Assembly: GCF_963678225.1 (NCBI RefSeq)
Contig: NZ_OY782764.1
Coordinates: 186,001 to 250,000 of the forward strand
Length of the DNA stretch: 64,000 nucleotides
Source of the DNA: an uncultured Cohaesibacter sp.
GTDB lineage: Bacteria; Pseudomonadota; Alphaproteobacteria; Rhizobiales; Cohaesibacteraceae
Direction of reading: 5' to 3'
Below, piece by piece: positions 53,797 to 63,937 of the stretch (positions are counted from its first letter, which is position 1; every line of letters begins with the position of its first letter). Under the pieces are notes generated by a model that saw only the letters and a list, made by a program, of their open reading frames with translations, did not search any database and was not told where the DNA came from. The translations under genes and the position numbers were made by a program.

Positions 53797-55434
53797 CTAG
53801 CGGCCGGACCAGGCCTGAATGGCATTTGTGATCACCTGATCCCCTGCCTCGCCCTTTTCAAGCGTAAGGATCGCACGACGACCGGTCTCATACTGGATCG
53901 GAATATCAATCCAACCGCGCAAATGCAGCAGCTCCAGATTATAGCGTTCTTCACGGTCTCCCGAGGTAAGCGCAACCCAGTGCAGGTCATCGGCTATGCG
54001 AATGGCAGCCCCGACAAGCCCTTCCCCTCGGCTCTGCTCGGTCGGCTTGAGAATGAGCCCCGGAATCTTGACGATGGCCTTGGCCGGGTCTGCGTCAGCA
54101 TGGGTGGCTGAAATCTCGATCAGATGAGAAGCAGGAAGCTCGGCATCCTGATTCTTCTTCATCGTGATGTTGAAGGACATCTTCTTGTCCGGAATGGTTG
54201 CATCGATCACAACAACAGCATTGTCCCCTTCTCCCTCAAGAGACCAGAGAACTTCGCCAGCACTTGCAGACCCAGGTTCGCCCTCACCCCCAGGTTCCTC
54301 ATAAAGGATCGAGCGCTGGGCAACAGACAGATCAGCCAGACCACTGCTTGCGCCATTATTTGCGTCTTCAGCCGCCGGTGCGGTGGCATCAGCCGTCGTT
54401 GTATCGGTTTGAGCGGTCGCATCGTCGTCTTGCGCTGCGCCATCTTCTTCCGATGGAGGCGTCACAGTAATCGTGCGGACGGACTTGGCCGCCATATCGG
54501 ATGAATTGCTGGAGGATCCGTTATCGCCCGGTTGTGTTTTTCCAACAGACTGGGCGGAGCCATTGGCAGCCTGCTCGGTGTCCGTCGAATCGGAAAGAAG
54601 GAAGGCATCCCTGTTGGCATACAGCAGATAACCACTGCCAATCAGCACAACAACAATCAGCATGGCGATGGCAATCAACCCAAAGCGCGATTTGGAGCCA
54701 TCATCATCTGTGGAATCATCAGAGGCATAGCTTGGGCGCTCGGATACGCCCTCTTCGATGCTAGGCCGTTTATAGGTCTTGGATTGGGAAACAACCGCAT
54801 CGCCAAGTGTTGGCTCGATGCGGGCCGCCTCCCCGCTGTCGCGTTCCTCGCCGACAGCATCAGCAGCATCCTGAGCATGCTTGACAGCCTTGTTGGTCGC
54901 CTGCCCCAGCGCATTGGCATCCCTGACAGCATTTTTCAGAACATCCTGCCCGGCACGGCGCACAACCTTGTCGGAAGGAGACTTTTTCTCGAGAATTTCC
55001 TGCTTGGGTCTTTCCTTGGCGTCAGGGCGCTCGCCCTGATGAGGTTTTTGAGGCTTAGCGCGCTCTTTGCTGGCCCCGTCAGCATCCCGTGCATCATCAT
55101 CCGGCCCGGCACTTTTGAGCTTGTGCGAAGCCTCAACCTTTGGCGCCTCATGACGATGTTGATCAGCCCGAACATGTTCCTCATCATCAGTATCATGAAG
55201 AGCGGGAGCGGCGGTCATGCTGCTTCCGCTCAAATCGCGCTCGACAGCCCTTACGGCTTCTTCAAGCGCCATGCGTTGTTTGGATATATCGGCAGGAGTT
55301 AATGGCGGATCCATATTCTGAAGCTTCGCCAAAAGCGCCTTGCGCGCCTTGTCGTAGATCGTCTGCCTCTGTTCCCTTGTCTGGGTAGGCACAGCCTCTA
55401 CGGCCCGCTTCAAAATTGCGTAATAGTCCGCCAT
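53797..55434 (-). CDS. Large single-pass membrane protein of unknown function
   Basis: The 545-residue protein starts with a conserved-looking helical N-terminus (ADYYAILKRAVEAVPTQTRE, YDKARKALLAKLQNM) followed by a charged, Asp/Glu/Lys/Ala-rich cytoplasmic stretch (about 80-250), one membrane helix (about 253-275; LIAIAMLIVVVLIGSGYLLY) and a periplasmic part with a Thr/Ala-rich acidic linker (about 300-380) and a beta-rich C-terminal domain (about 400-545) ending IQAWSGR. Such proteins occur across Hyphomicrobiales, usually as hypothetical. No function can be assigned. It is downstream of purA on the same strand. Confidence 0.7.
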   Translation of the reverse strand: MADYYAILKRAVEAVPTQTREQRQTIYDKARKALLAKLQNMDPPLTPADISKQRMALEEAVRAVERDLSGSSMTAAPALHDTDDEEHVRADQHRHEAPKVEASHKLKSAGPDDDARDADGASKERAKPQKPHQGERPDAKERPKQEILEKKSPSDKVVRRAGQDVLKNAVRDANALGQATNKAVKHAQDAADAVGEERDSGEAARIEPTLGDAVVSQSKTYKRPSIEEGVSERPSYASDDSTDDDGSKSRFGLIAIAMLIVVVLIGSGYLLYANRDAFLLSDSTDTEQAANGSAQSVGKTQPGDNGSSSNSSDMAAKSVRTITVTPPSEEDGAAQDDDATAQTDTTTADATAPAAEDANNGASSGLADLSVAQRSILYEEPGGEGEPGSASAGEVLWSLEGEGDNAVVVIDATIPDKKMSFNITMKKNQDAELPASHLIEISATHADADPAKAIVKIPGLILKPTEQSRGEGLVGAAIRIADDLHWVALTSGDREERYNLELLHLRGWIDIPIQYETGRRAILTLEKGEAGDQVITNAIQAWSGR

Positions 55435-55513
55435 TTCCTATTCCATTCACTTGTCCGCCGGAACCATCTGAGCACAAAAGATCGCACCAACCAAGACAAT
55501 AGGCAACCCCAAC

Positions 55514-56809
55514 CTAATCTTCGTAAGGGTCCTGCACGAGAATCGTGTCTTCCCTCTCAGGGCTGGTAGACAAAAGAGCCACCGGTGCGCCAATCAGCTC
55601 TTCCACATGGCGAACATATTTGACGGCCTGTGCTGGCAATTCTTTCCAAGTACGGGCTCCTGCAGTCGTTTCAGACCAGCCTTCCATGGTTTCATAAATC
55701 GGCTCTACACGAGCCTGTGCCCCTTGCGAAGCAGGAAGGTAATCGATTCGTTCGCCATCCAGCATATACCCGACGCATATCTTGATTTCTTCAAGGCCGT
55801 CAAGTACATCGAGTTTGGTCAGAGCAATGCCGGTGATGCCGGAGGTGCAAACAGTCTGGCGAACCAGAACCGCATCGAACCAGCCGCAACGGCGCTTACG
55901 ACCGGTAACAACGCCGAATTCATGGCCTTTTTCACCCAAAAACTGCCCCACTTCATCGAACAGCTCGGTCGGGAAAGGCCCCTCACCCACGCGAGTGGTG
56001 TAGGCTTTGGTAATCCCCAACACATAGTTGAGTGCTGAAGGCCCGATGCCTGACCCGGCAGCTGCCTGACCGGCAGAGGTGTGGGAAGAGGTCACAAACG
56101 GATAGGTGCCGTGGTCAACGTCGAGCAGAGCGCCCTGCGCACCTTCGAACAGGATGCGCTTGCCAGCCTTGCGGGCCTGATCCAGCAGACGCCAGCTCTG
56201 ATCCATGAAAGGCAGAACCTGATCGGCAACGCTCATCAACTCTTCATAAATGTCATCCGCTTTGATTTCTTCAACACCCAAGCCGCGACGCAGCGGATTG
56301 TGGTGCGCCAGCATGCGATCAATCTTGGCAGGCAGGGTTTCAGGATTGGACAGATCCATGACGCGGATTGCGCGACGACCAACCTTGTCTTCATAAGCAG
56401 GACCAATGCCGCGCTTGGTGGTGCCAATCTTGGTGCCAGCAGATGCGGCTTCCTCGCGCATCGCATCAAGTTCACGATGCAGCGACAGGATCAAAGAGGC
56501 ATTCTCGGCAATGCGCAGATTATCACGAGTGACAGTGACCCCCTGGTCACCAAGACGGCCGATTTCAGCGACCAGCGCGTGCGGATCAACGACAACGCCG
56601 TTACCGATGACACCCATAGTGCCTGGACGCACAACACCGGATGGCAGCAGGCTGAGCTTGTAGCTTACCCCATCGATGACCAGCGTATGGCCAGCATTAT
56701 GGCCGCCCTGAAAGCGCACCACGATATCGGCTCGCTCCGACAGCCAGTCTACGATCTTGCCTTTTCCCTCGTCGCCCCATTGCGACCCGACGACCACAAC
56801 ATTTGCCAT
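55514..56809 (-). CDS. purA: Adenylosuccinate synthetase
   Basis: The 431-residue protein matches PurA. The GTP/IMP loop reads [20 protein letters not shown], followed by [46 protein letters not shown], and [15 protein letters not shown]. It makes adenylosuccinate from IMP, aspartate and GTP, the first step to AMP. ATG 56809 has AAGGAG nine bases upstream; the frame opens far upstream, to 56959, without similarity. It lies 79 bases before the large membrane protein gene. Confidence 0.97.
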   Translation of the reverse strand: MANVVVVGSQWGDEGKGKIVDWLSERADIVVRFQGGHNAGHTLVIDGVSYKLSLLPSGVVRPGTMGVIGNGVVVDPHALVAEIGRLGDQGVTVTRDNLRIAENASLILSLHRELDAMREEAASAGTKIGTTKRGIGPAYEDKVGRRAIRVMDLSNPETLPAKIDRMLAHHNPLRRGLGVEEIKADDIYEELMSVADQVLPFMDQSWRLLDQARKAGKRILFEGAQGALLDVDHGTYPFVTSSHTSAGQAAAGSGIGPSALNYVLGITKAYTTRVGEGPFPTELFDEVGQFLGEKGHEFGVVTGRKRRCGWFDAVLVRQTVCTSGITGIALTKLDVLDGLEEIKICVGYMLDGERIDYLPASQGAQARVEPIYETMEGWSETTAGARTWKELPAQAVKYVRHVEELIGAPVALLSTSPEREDTILVQDPYED

Positions 56810-57292
56810 CGATGCGAGCTCCTTTAATAACGTTAAATCTGAAAGGGATCGGCCCGATTGCTTCTTAAAAGCAGATAAGGAAATGACGGGAAATTCAGCC
56901 GACGCAGTCGCATCAACCAACCCAATCCCATGGAAACGCGCCTTGCACAGGCAAGACACACCCTTTGGTGACAGACCTCGCCGTCCAACGGCAAAACCAC
57001 CTCACCAAGCGAGCAGGACTATAGACAATTCTTTAGTGTGAAGCGAGTGCGAAACCGACTTTTCAAAGGCTAGACCACTGCTGATCATGCATATTTGCCC
57101 CGTGAATGCTGCATTTGCACAGTGATTGGCAGCCTTTGACACAAGATATGCTCTTTCACGCCGAAAACCACGCTGGAAGCTGCTGCAAAAAGACTCAGAA
57201 GACGACACCAAAAAGGCGCCTCGCAATCGTCATTGATCGCGAGGCGCCTTTTCATTTTCATACGCCAGAGCAATGGCTCCGGCCCAGCCTGA
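56810..57292. other. 483-base intergenic region between serA and purA
   Basis: Apart from the serA terminator at its right end, no credible gene or RNA is seen. The purA promoter must lie in the left half; no strong promoter hexamers were recognised. An AT-rich segment lies near 57020-57080. Confidence 0.4.
57211..57252 (-). terminator. serA intrinsic terminator
   Basis: A 14-bp perfect stem (57211-57224 with 57239-57252) with a 14-base loop is followed on the minus strand by five T residues. It lies 40 bases after the serA stop. Confidence 0.92.
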
Positions 57293-58882
57293 TCAGACCG
57301 TAAATTTCAGAGCCTTGGCCTGAACAACGCCTTCCAGCGCCTCGATCTCGGCAATCACCGCATCGCTGATCACACCATCAATTTCGATGAGCGCGATAGC
57401 ATCATCACCAGCCTGCTTACGGCCAAGATTGAAGGTTGCGATGTTCAGCTCGGACGTGCCCAGCAGGGTGCCCAGACGGCCGATGAAGCCAGGCTTATCC
57501 TTGTTGGTGATATAGAGCATATTCTCACCCAACTCGGCTTCCATATTGATGCCCTTGATCTGGATGATGCGTGGCTTGGCATCGCCGAAGACCGTACCAG
57601 CAACAGAGCGTTCCTGACGCTCGGTCACCAGAGTGAGGCGAATATAGTTTTCGTAGTTGCCCTGCTGTTCACGCCGGGTTTCCTCGATGGTAATACCACG
57701 CTCTTTGGCCATCGCCGGAGCAGAGACCATATTCACGGTCTGCAACAGTGGCTTGAGCACACCGGCCAAAACAACGGACGTCAGAGCCCGCGTATTCATC
57801 TCTGCCACGTCGCCTTCATATTCGATGCGAATGCCCTTAAGCCCACTTTCGGTCAACTGACCGGCAAAAGAGCCGAGCTGATCGGCCAGCTTGACAAATG
57901 GCGTCAAGCGCGGTGCTTCCTCTGCGGTGATCGAAGGCATGTTAAGCGCGTTGGAAACAGCGCCATTGACCAGATAGTCAGCCATCTGCTCGGCCACCTG
58001 AATGGCCACATTTTCCTGCGCTTCAGAGGTCGATGCACCAAGATGCGGTGTGCAGACAACATTCGGCAAGCCGAACAGCACATTTTCCTTGGCCGGTTCG
58101 TTTGTGAACACGTCAAAGGCTGCGCCTGCGACCTTGCCGGATTTGATGGCTTCAGCCAGCGCTTCTTCATCCACCAGACCGCCGCGGGCACAGTTGATGA
58201 TGCGCACGCCGTCTTTCATGGTCGCGATGGCGTCAGCAGAAACAATATTGCGGGTCTTGTCGGTCAGCGGGGTATGCAGGGAAATGAAATCGGCCCGTTT
58301 GAACAGATCGGACAGTTCCACCTTTTCAACGCCCAGCTCGACAGCACGCTCCGGCGACAGGAACGGATCAAACGCGATGACCTTCATTTTGAGACCAACA
58401 GCACGGGTTGCCACGATACCACCGATATTGCCGCAGCCGATAATGCCGAGGGTCTTGGACGTGATCTCGACACCCATGAACTTGGATTTTTCCCACTTGC
58501 CAGCCTGCGTGGATGCATCGGCTGCCGGAATCTGGCGCGCAACGGCAAACATCATGGCGATGGCATGCTCAGCAGTGGTGATCGAGTTGCCGAACGGCGT
58601 GTTCATCACGATGATACCGCGCTGGGTAGCTTTCTCGATGTCCACATTGTCCACGCCGATACCGGCACGCCCAATCACCTTGAGATTATCAGCCGCAGCA
58701 ATGACCTTTTCGGTTGCCTTGGTCGCAGAGCGAATGGCCAAACCATCATACTGGCCGATCACTTCGATCAGCTTGTCTTTGTCCTTGCCAAGGTCTGGCA
58801 GGTAATCGACTTCAACGCCTTTGTCCTTGAAGACCTGAACGGCGGTTGGCGACAGTTTGTCGGAAATCAGAACTTTAGCCAT
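57293..58882 (-). CDS. serA: D-3-phosphoglycerate dehydrogenase
   Basis: The 529-residue protein is the long SerA type. A substrate-binding domain is split around the NAD domain (GIIGCGNIGGIVATRAVGLK, about residue 145), with catalytic Arg, Glu and His (VNCARGG-like INCARGGLVDEEAL, CTPHLGASTSEAQ), an allosteric-substrate-binding domain (about 320-440) and a C-terminal ACT domain (about 455-529; DKPGFIGRLGTLLGTSELNI) for serine regulation. It makes 3-phosphohydroxypyruvate, the first step of serine synthesis. GAGGA lies seven bases before ATG 58882. serC precedes it, 129 bases upstream. Confidence 0.97.
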   Translation of the reverse strand: MAKVLISDKLSPTAVQVFKDKGVEVDYLPDLGKDKDKLIEVIGQYDGLAIRSATKATEKVIAAADNLKVIGRAGIGVDNVDIEKATQRGIIVMNTPFGNSITTAEHAIAMMFAVARQIPAADASTQAGKWEKSKFMGVEITSKTLGIIGCGNIGGIVATRAVGLKMKVIAFDPFLSPERAVELGVEKVELSDLFKRADFISLHTPLTDKTRNIVSADAIATMKDGVRIINCARGGLVDEEALAEAIKSGKVAGAAFDVFTNEPAKENVLFGLPNVVCTPHLGASTSEAQENVAIQVAEQMADYLVNGAVSNALNMPSITAEEAPRLTPFVKLADQLGSFAGQLTESGLKGIRIEYEGDVAEMNTRALTSVVLAGVLKPLLQTVNMVSAPAMAKERGITIEETRREQQGNYENYIRLTLVTERQERSVAGTVFGDAKPRIIQIKGINMEAELGENMLYITNKDKPGFIGRLGTLLGTSELNIATFNLGRKQAGDDAIALIEIDGVISDAVIAEIEALEGVVQAKALKFTV

Positions 58883-59011
58883 GGGAATATCCTCACTGGT
58901 TTGCAACGCGCGCCAACTCTCCCCGGCGCAGCAAGTCGCATGAAACGAAAATAGTGTCTTGAGGTCTTGCGACGGCCCTGCCCTGCAGAGCCGCCTGATT
59001 GGCAACAAGCG

Positions 59012-60175
59012 TTAAAGCGCTGCCTTTTCCTGAGCGAAGGCCCAGTCGAGCCACTTGGTCAGAGCATCCAGATCGGACGCTTCAACCGTGGCACCAGCCC
59101 AGATGCGCAGCCCCGTTGGAGCATCACGATAGGCCCCGATGTCATAGGCAACGCCTTCCTTGTCCAGACGCGCAACCAGCGCCTTGGCAAATTTGGCCTG
59201 AGCAGCATCATCGAGCGCGGCCACATCTTCGTCTACAATGGTAAAGCAGACGGATGTGTTGGACCGGATTGCCTTGTCTTTGGCCAGAAAATCAACCCAA
59301 GGCGTCTTTTCAGCCCAGGCTTCCAACGTGGCAAGGTTGTCATTGGCCCGTTTCATCAGAGCATCAAGGCCACCAATAGTCTTGGACCATTTCAAACCAT
59401 CAAGATAGTCTTCAACGCAAAGCATGGAAGGGGTGTTGATCGTGGCGCCTTCAAAGATGCCTTCGATCAATTTGCCACCCTTGGTCATGCGGAAGATTTT
59501 CGGCATCGGCCATGCTGGCGTGTAGCTTTCCAACCGTTCTACAGCACGAGGGCTGAGGATCAGCATGCCGTGAGCTGCTTCGCCGCCCAGCACTTTCTGC
59601 CAGCTGTAGGTCACAACGTCGAGCTTGTCCCATGCAAGGTCCTGCGCAAAGGCAGCAGAGGTGGCGTCGCAAATGGTCAGACCTTCGCGGTCTGCCGGGA
59701 TCCAGTCGCCATTGGGAACACGCACGCCAGAAGTGGTGCCGTTCCATGTAAAGACAACGTCGCGGGAGAAATCAACTGCACCGAGATCCGGGATCTGGCC
59801 ATAGTCGGCCTTCATCACACGGGTATCATCCAGCTTGAGCTGCTTGACAACATCGGTTGCCCAACCAGCACCAAAACTTTCCCAAACGAGAATATCGGTT
59901 CCCCGCGCACCAAGCAGAGACCACAGAGCCATTTCCACGGCACCCGTATCGGATGCAGGCACGACCCCGATGCGATAATCGGCAGGCACGCCGAGCACTT
60001 CGCGGGTCAGGTCGATCGCTTCTTTCAGCTTGGACTTGCCTAGTTTAGCGCGGTGAGAACGGCCCAGCGGCGCGTCTGCAAGACTGTCTAAAGACCAGCC
60101 AGGACGCTTGGAGCAAGGACCAGAAGAGAAATGGGGATTGTTCGGCCGCACGGCCGGTAGTGTCATATCTGTCAT
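59012..60175 (-). CDS. serC: Phosphoserine aminotransferase
   Basis: The 387-residue PLP enzyme matches the alphaproteobacterial SerC branch: [64 protein letters not shown], and the PLP lysine in [16 protein letters not shown]. It converts 3-phosphohydroxypyruvate to phosphoserine with glutamate as donor. GAGGG lies seven bases before ATG 60175 and is partly hidden in a hairpin. serA follows in the same direction, so serine synthesis steps one and two are linked. Confidence 0.95.
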   Translation of the reverse strand: MTDMTLPAVRPNNPHFSSGPCSKRPGWSLDSLADAPLGRSHRAKLGKSKLKEAIDLTREVLGVPADYRIGVVPASDTGAVEMALWSLLGARGTDILVWESFGAGWATDVVKQLKLDDTRVMKADYGQIPDLGAVDFSRDVVFTWNGTTSGVRVPNGDWIPADREGLTICDATSAAFAQDLAWDKLDVVTYSWQKVLGGEAAHGMLILSPRAVERLESYTPAWPMPKIFRMTKGGKLIEGIFEGATINTPSMLCVEDYLDGLKWSKTIGGLDALMKRANDNLATLEAWAEKTPWVDFLAKDKAIRSNTSVCFTIVDEDVAALDDAAQAKFAKALVARLDKEGVAYDIGAYRDAPTGLRIWAGATVEASDLDALTKWLDWAFAQEKAAL

Positions 60176-60178
60176 AAA

Positions 60179-60216
60179 GCTACCCTCACAGATAGTTGCC
60201 TCTCGTTGGGGAGAGG
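60179..60216 (-). ncRNA. Structured serC leader, candidate serC RNA motif
   Basis: On the minus strand, the RNA has a hairpin CCTCTC/GAGAGG (60199-60204 with 60211-60216, loop 6 bases) followed by a 5-bp helix CTATC/GGTAG (60191-60195 with 60180-60184, one G-U). The second helix covers part of the GAGGG ribosome binding site. A two-hairpin serC motif is known upstream of serC in Alphaproteobacteria; identity with it is judged from position and layout only. Confidence 0.45.
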
Positions 60217-60376
60217 TGTCCCACTGATCGGGTTACTCTTCTTTGAGACAGGCGTCAAACGGATTCTTGGCGTTGATCACCGTATAGCAACAACAGTTGC
60301 ACTTATATCGCACGACTATCGCTTATGCCCCCACATCAAAGGCACGGAACCGGGATGGCAACGGAGACGCCACGTC

Positions 60377-60411
60377 GAAAAAGGCGATCATCACTCTTGG
60401 ACAATCGCCTT
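60377..60411 (-). terminator. Terminator of the outer membrane protein gene
   Basis: AAGGCGAT (60381-60388) pairs with ATCGCCTT (60404-60411). On the minus strand the stem is followed by TTTTTC. It lies about 125 bases after the stop of the outer membrane protein gene, in a 361-base region before serC that holds no other gene. Confidence 0.75.
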
Positions 60412-60536
60412 CTTCGAGAGGAGCAATAAAGAACTATCTATATCAGCCAATACTCATGACCACATCCGCTACGCTTCCATGAAAGCGCAATAGCAGGATA
60501 GGTCTGCGCCGATAACGCAAGACAGCATCGCTCGAT

Positions 60537-61280
60537 CTAGTTCAAGTCGTAACGCAGGCCGAGACGGAACTCGTGCGCGTACAGATCGCTGAATTTAACC
60601 GGATTTGGCTGAGCAGCATTGGAAGAATGTCCGGTGCGAGCCTTACCGAAATTCATCAGACGATAGTTGGCATCAAGCTTGAGACGATCGCTGATGTCGA
60701 ATGCAGCACCAGCCATCACGTTCCAGGCAAAATTCACACGGCTCTTGTTGCCAAATACCTGACCAGAGGTCGTGGTATAATCCGTTGCGCGCAGATAGGC
60801 CATACCGGCACCGGCACCAACGTAAGGCGTGATCGAATTCCAGGTACCAATATCGTAATAGCCGTTCAGCATCAGAGTCCAGGCGCTGAATTTCAGCGTC
60901 TCTTTCGTCGTGCATGGTGCAGCCGCACACGGTGCATCAGCCTTGAACTTTGCTTTCCCATGATAGTCCAGCGTCACATCGCCGCGGAGCTTTTCATTGA
61001 AATAGTAACCGGCACCGATGCCAGCCAACCAGCCGTTATCGATATCTTCGTTAGCAAAATGCCATTTGGTTCCAGTGGAATCCACCCATGTGGCGCCTGC
61101 TCCGGTATAAGCGGCAACCCCGAGGTCTCCGCGCAAGTACCAGCCGGAGCCAATTTCTACAGGAACTTCAGGTTCGTATTCGATGATCGGCGGCGCAGGC
61201 AAATCCGCTGCAAAAGCAACAGAAGCTGTCATAGCGGCCCCGAACACACTCAAAAACAAATTTCTTTTGAGGCTGCTCAT
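60537..61280 (-). CDS. Outer membrane beta-barrel protein (Omp25/31-like)
   Basis: The 247-residue product has a signal peptide (SSLKRNLFLSVFGAAMTASV, cut at AFAAD) and an alternating beta-strand body: GWYLRGDLGVAAYTG, GIGAGYYFNEKLRGDVTLDY, LMLNGYYDIGTWNSITPYVG, GAAFDISDRLKLDANYRLMN and the final HEFRLGLRYDLN, with the C-terminal aromatic-rich strand typical of outer membrane barrels. Similar 8-stranded proteins are abundant in Rhizobiales. AGAGGA lies about six bases before ATG 61280. Two Cys residues (APCAAAPCTT) lie in one extracellular loop. Confidence 0.88.
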   Translation of the reverse strand: MSSLKRNLFLSVFGAAMTASVAFAADLPAPPIIEYEPEVPVEIGSGWYLRGDLGVAAYTGAGATWVDSTGTKWHFANEDIDNGWLAGIGAGYYFNEKLRGDVTLDYHGKAKFKADAPCAAAPCTTKETLKFSAWTLMLNGYYDIGTWNSITPYVGAGAGMAYLRATDYTTTSGQVFGNKSRVNFAWNVMAGAAFDISDRLKLDANYRLMNFGKARTGHSSNAAQPNPVKFSDLYAHEFRLGLRYDLN

Positions 61281-61621
61281 CTCTTTTCCTCTCGACATAA
61301 AGATTTGAACTTGAATTAGAGATATACACTCAAGAGAAAAGATCACAGAATTTTCTTAATACTGGATTAACTACGAATATTAAACATAAATACATCAAAG
61401 AATAGTCAAACCATCAATTATGCATAGATAAATTCGTGCAATTTGCAAATTTTATTCTTAACAAACCGTTACCAATCCTTAAGCCACACAGCCCCCGCCC
61501 GTGCAGCTTCCAGACAAATGGTGCATTACCCATTCTTTCGTCTGCAGGCTCTTGCGCTGATGGGCCAATTACCGATATAGCCAGAACTACCCGCCACCCT
61601 CACCGGACTTTCTAGACAATC
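61281..61621. promoter_or_regulatory. Divergent outer membrane protein/DMT transporter intergenic region
   Basis: This 341-base, strongly AT-rich region holds both promoters. A near-match to the CtrA box, TTAA-N7-TTAC, lies at 61458-61472, and a perfect 12-bp palindrome AATTTGCAAATT at 61440-61451. Assignment to any regulator is inference. No ORF is present. Confidence 0.4.
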
Positions 61622-62524
61622 ATGCAGACTCATGCCCTCCGTCATTGGCTCATACTGGCTTTCCTCGTCCTGTGTTGGGCCTCGGCCATCATTCTTACGC
61701 GCGTGATCGCCGCAGAAATGACCCCCATCTGGCTTACAGCAGGCCGGGTCAGCTCCGGAGCGATCGCCTTGATCCTCTACAGGGTATTTATCGTGCGCAA
61801 ACCATGGTCGCTCGGCAGGCACCATATTCCGTGGGTAATTTGGCTGGCCCTGATCAGCTCGGCTGTACCGTTTATTTTTCTGGCGTGGGGGATGCAGTAT
61901 ACCAGCTCGGCAATTGCAGGCATTCTGATCGGAACCGTGCCACTTTCCGTTCTGGGACTGGCGCACTTCCTCCTGCCCGATGAAAAGATGACCCGCAACA
62001 AGGCGATCGGCTTTCTCATTGGCTTTGCCGGACTTGTACTCATTATCAAACCCGATTCAGGCCCCGCCTCACCCGGGCACAATCTAGAGCTACTGGGTGA
62101 GTTGGCCATTTTCTTCTGTAGCATGTGCTACGCAATGAACACGGTTTCCTCGCGCCTCATCCCGGCAGCAGACAATCTGGACAAGGCTACAGCGGTGGTG
62201 ACCACAAGCTCATGCCTATTGCTATTGGCTGCATTCCTCTTTGAGCCTGCAGATGCCCTTCTCAATGCGGACATAAGGCAGTGGCTCATCCTCATTTATC
62301 TGGGCATTGTCCCGACGGCGCTGGCCACCCTGATGGTCTTCGTCCTGCTTTCCCAGACCACGGCAACCTTCCTGGCCATGAGCAACTATCTGATCCCCGT
62401 GGCCACGGCTCTTGGCGGGATTATCTTCCTCAACGAAAGCCTCACATGGGTTGTATGGGTCGGTTTTGCGATCATTCTTGCAGGGGTTGCCATCAGCAGC
62501 CGTCAGGGTCGTCTTCCGGTTTAG
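61622..62524 (+). CDS. DMT/EamA family transporter
   Basis: The 300-residue inner-membrane protein has about ten hydrophobic segments in two EamA repeats (about 8-135 and 155-290). LVLCWASAIILTRVIAAEM, AWGMQYTSSAIAGILIGTVP, YAMNTVSSRLIP and GIVPTALATLMVFVLLSQTT are typical. It would export an unknown metabolite or amino acid. It is a different lineage from the other DMT transporter in this window. It stands alone and converges with glmM, whose terminator lies between them. Confidence 0.85.
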   Translation: MQTHALRHWLILAFLVLCWASAIILTRVIAAEMTPIWLTAGRVSSGAIALILYRVFIVRKPWSLGRHHIPWVIWLALISSAVPFIFLAWGMQYTSSAIAGILIGTVPLSVLGLAHFLLPDEKMTRNKAIGFLIGFAGLVLIIKPDSGPASPGHNLELLGELAIFFCSMCYAMNTVSSRLIPAADNLDKATAVVTTSSCLLLLAAFLFEPADALLNADIRQWLILIYLGIVPTALATLMVFVLLSQTTATFLAMSNYLIPVATALGGIIFLNESLTWVVWVGFAIILAGVAISSRQGRLPV

Positions 62525-62533
62525 GCAGACAAT

Positions 62534-62565
62534 AAAAAAGCCGCCCCGGTCTGGAGCGACTTTTT
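62534..62565 (-). terminator. glmM intrinsic terminator
   Basis: On the minus strand AAAAAGTCGC pairs with GCGGCTTTTTT (one G-U pair), followed by six T residues. In the plus direction the same pair is a C/A mismatch, so it favours termination of glmM. It lies just beyond the glmM stop at 62594. Confidence 0.75.
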
Positions 62566-62593
62566 CAACTTTCTGCAAAGGATTGATGAGCCC

Positions 62594-63937
62594 TTAGCCG
62601 CTGACTTTGCGCACCTCGTCGCAAATGTCGCCAACGACCTTTTCCACAAGGTCGGAATCATCCCCTTCCGCCATAACGCGAATAAGCGGTTCTGTGCCGG
62701 ATTTGCGAATGACCAAACGCCCGCTGTCGCCAAGCGCGGCTTCACCCGCCGTAATGGCCTTTTTCACGGCATCCGCTTCCAGAGGGGCCCCGTCGGAATA
62801 GCGCACATTCATCAAGAGCTGCGGCACCGGCTCAAACCGGGTGCATACCTCACTGACCGGTTTGCCCATTTTGACCACAACGGCCAAAATCTGCAGCGCG
62901 GCGATCAAGCCGTCGCCCGTGGTGCAATAGTCGCTCAGCACGATATGACCAGACTGCTCACCGCCCACATTATAGTGGTGTTTGCGCATATGCTCGACCA
63001 CATGACGGTCACCGACCTTCGTGCGCACCAGAGAGAGCTTGAGGCTATTGAGATAGCGCTCCAGCCCCAGATTGGACATGACGGTGGCAACGATACCCGG
63101 CGCGGTCAGCAAGCCCTCACGGAACCAGCTCTCGGCAACCACAGCCATCAACTGATCCCCATCGACCACGCTGCCCGTTTCATCGACGATGATCACCCGG
63201 TCTGCGTCTCCATCTAGTGCGATTCCGATATCGGCCCGCACTTCGCGTACTTTGGAAACAAGCGCCCCGACAGACGTTGAGCCGCAATTGTCATTGATGT
63301 TGAAGCCGTTCGGATCAACACCGATCTTCACGACTTCAGCACCCAACTCCCACAGGGCATCCGGAGCAACCCGATAAGCCGCCCCGTTGGCGCAATCGAT
63401 CACAACACGCAGACCCTCCAGCGAGAGATCCTTGGGCATGGTCCGCTTGGCAAATTCAATATAACGGTCATAAACGCTCTCGATGCGCTTGGTCCGCCCC
63501 AGACCTTCCGGAGCCACCAGACTGTTGACCATGTCGGTTTCGATCAGCTCTTCGATCTCCGCTTCGATCTCGTCAGACAGCTTGTAACCATCCGGGCCGA
63601 AGAGCTTGATGCCGTTGTCCTCATAAGGATTGTGCGAGGCAGAAATCATCACGCCGAGATCGGCGCGTAAAGACCGCGTCAACATGGCAACCCCCGGTGT
63701 CGGTACAGGCCCCAGCAGGAACACATCCATCCCCATGGCCGTCAGCCCTGCGGTCAGGGCCGGCTCCAACATATAGCCGGAAAGACGCGTATCCTTGCCG
63801 ATCACCACCCGATGGCGAAAGTCACCACGGCGGAAGATCTTGCCGGTCGCCATGCCAACCTTCATTGCAATTTCTGGCGTCATTGGAAAACGATTGGCGC
63901 ACCCTCGAATACCGTCTGTTCCGAAATATTTAGCCAT
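62594..63937 (-). CDS. glmM: Phosphoglucosamine mutase
   Basis: The 447-residue protein matches Glm[15 protein letters not shown] opens the protein, the active-site phosphoserine loop is [19 protein letters not shown] (about residue 100), the metal loop is [15 protein letters not shown] and the C-terminal [15 protein letters not shown] is the phosphate-binding loop. It interconverts glucosamine-6-phosphate and glucosamine-1-phosphate for UDP-GlcNAc, peptidoglycan and lipopolysaccharide. ATG 63937 matches the family start; the frame opens 14 codons upstream near the window edge. The ribosome binding site is weak. Confidence 0.97.
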   Translation of the reverse strand: MAKYFGTDGIRGCANRFPMTPEIAMKVGMATGKIFRRGDFRHRVVIGKDTRLSGYMLEPALTAGLTAMGMDVFLLGPVPTPGVAMLTRSLRADLGVMISASHNPYEDNGIKLFGPDGYKLSDEIEAEIEELIETDMVNSLVAPEGLGRTKRIESVYDRYIEFAKRTMPKDLSLEGLRVVIDCANGAAYRVAPDALWELGAEVVKIGVDPNGFNINDNCGSTSVGALVSKVREVRADIGIALDGDADRVIIVDETGSVVDGDQLMAVVAESWFREGLLTAPGIVATVMSNLGLERYLNSLKLSLVRTKVGDRHVVEHMRKHHYNVGGEQSGHIVLSDYCTTGDGLIAALQILAVVVKMGKPVSEVCTRFEPVPQLLMNVRYSDGAPLEADAVKKAITAGEAALGDSGRLVIRKSGTEPLIRVMAEGDDSDLVEKVVGDICDEVRKVSG

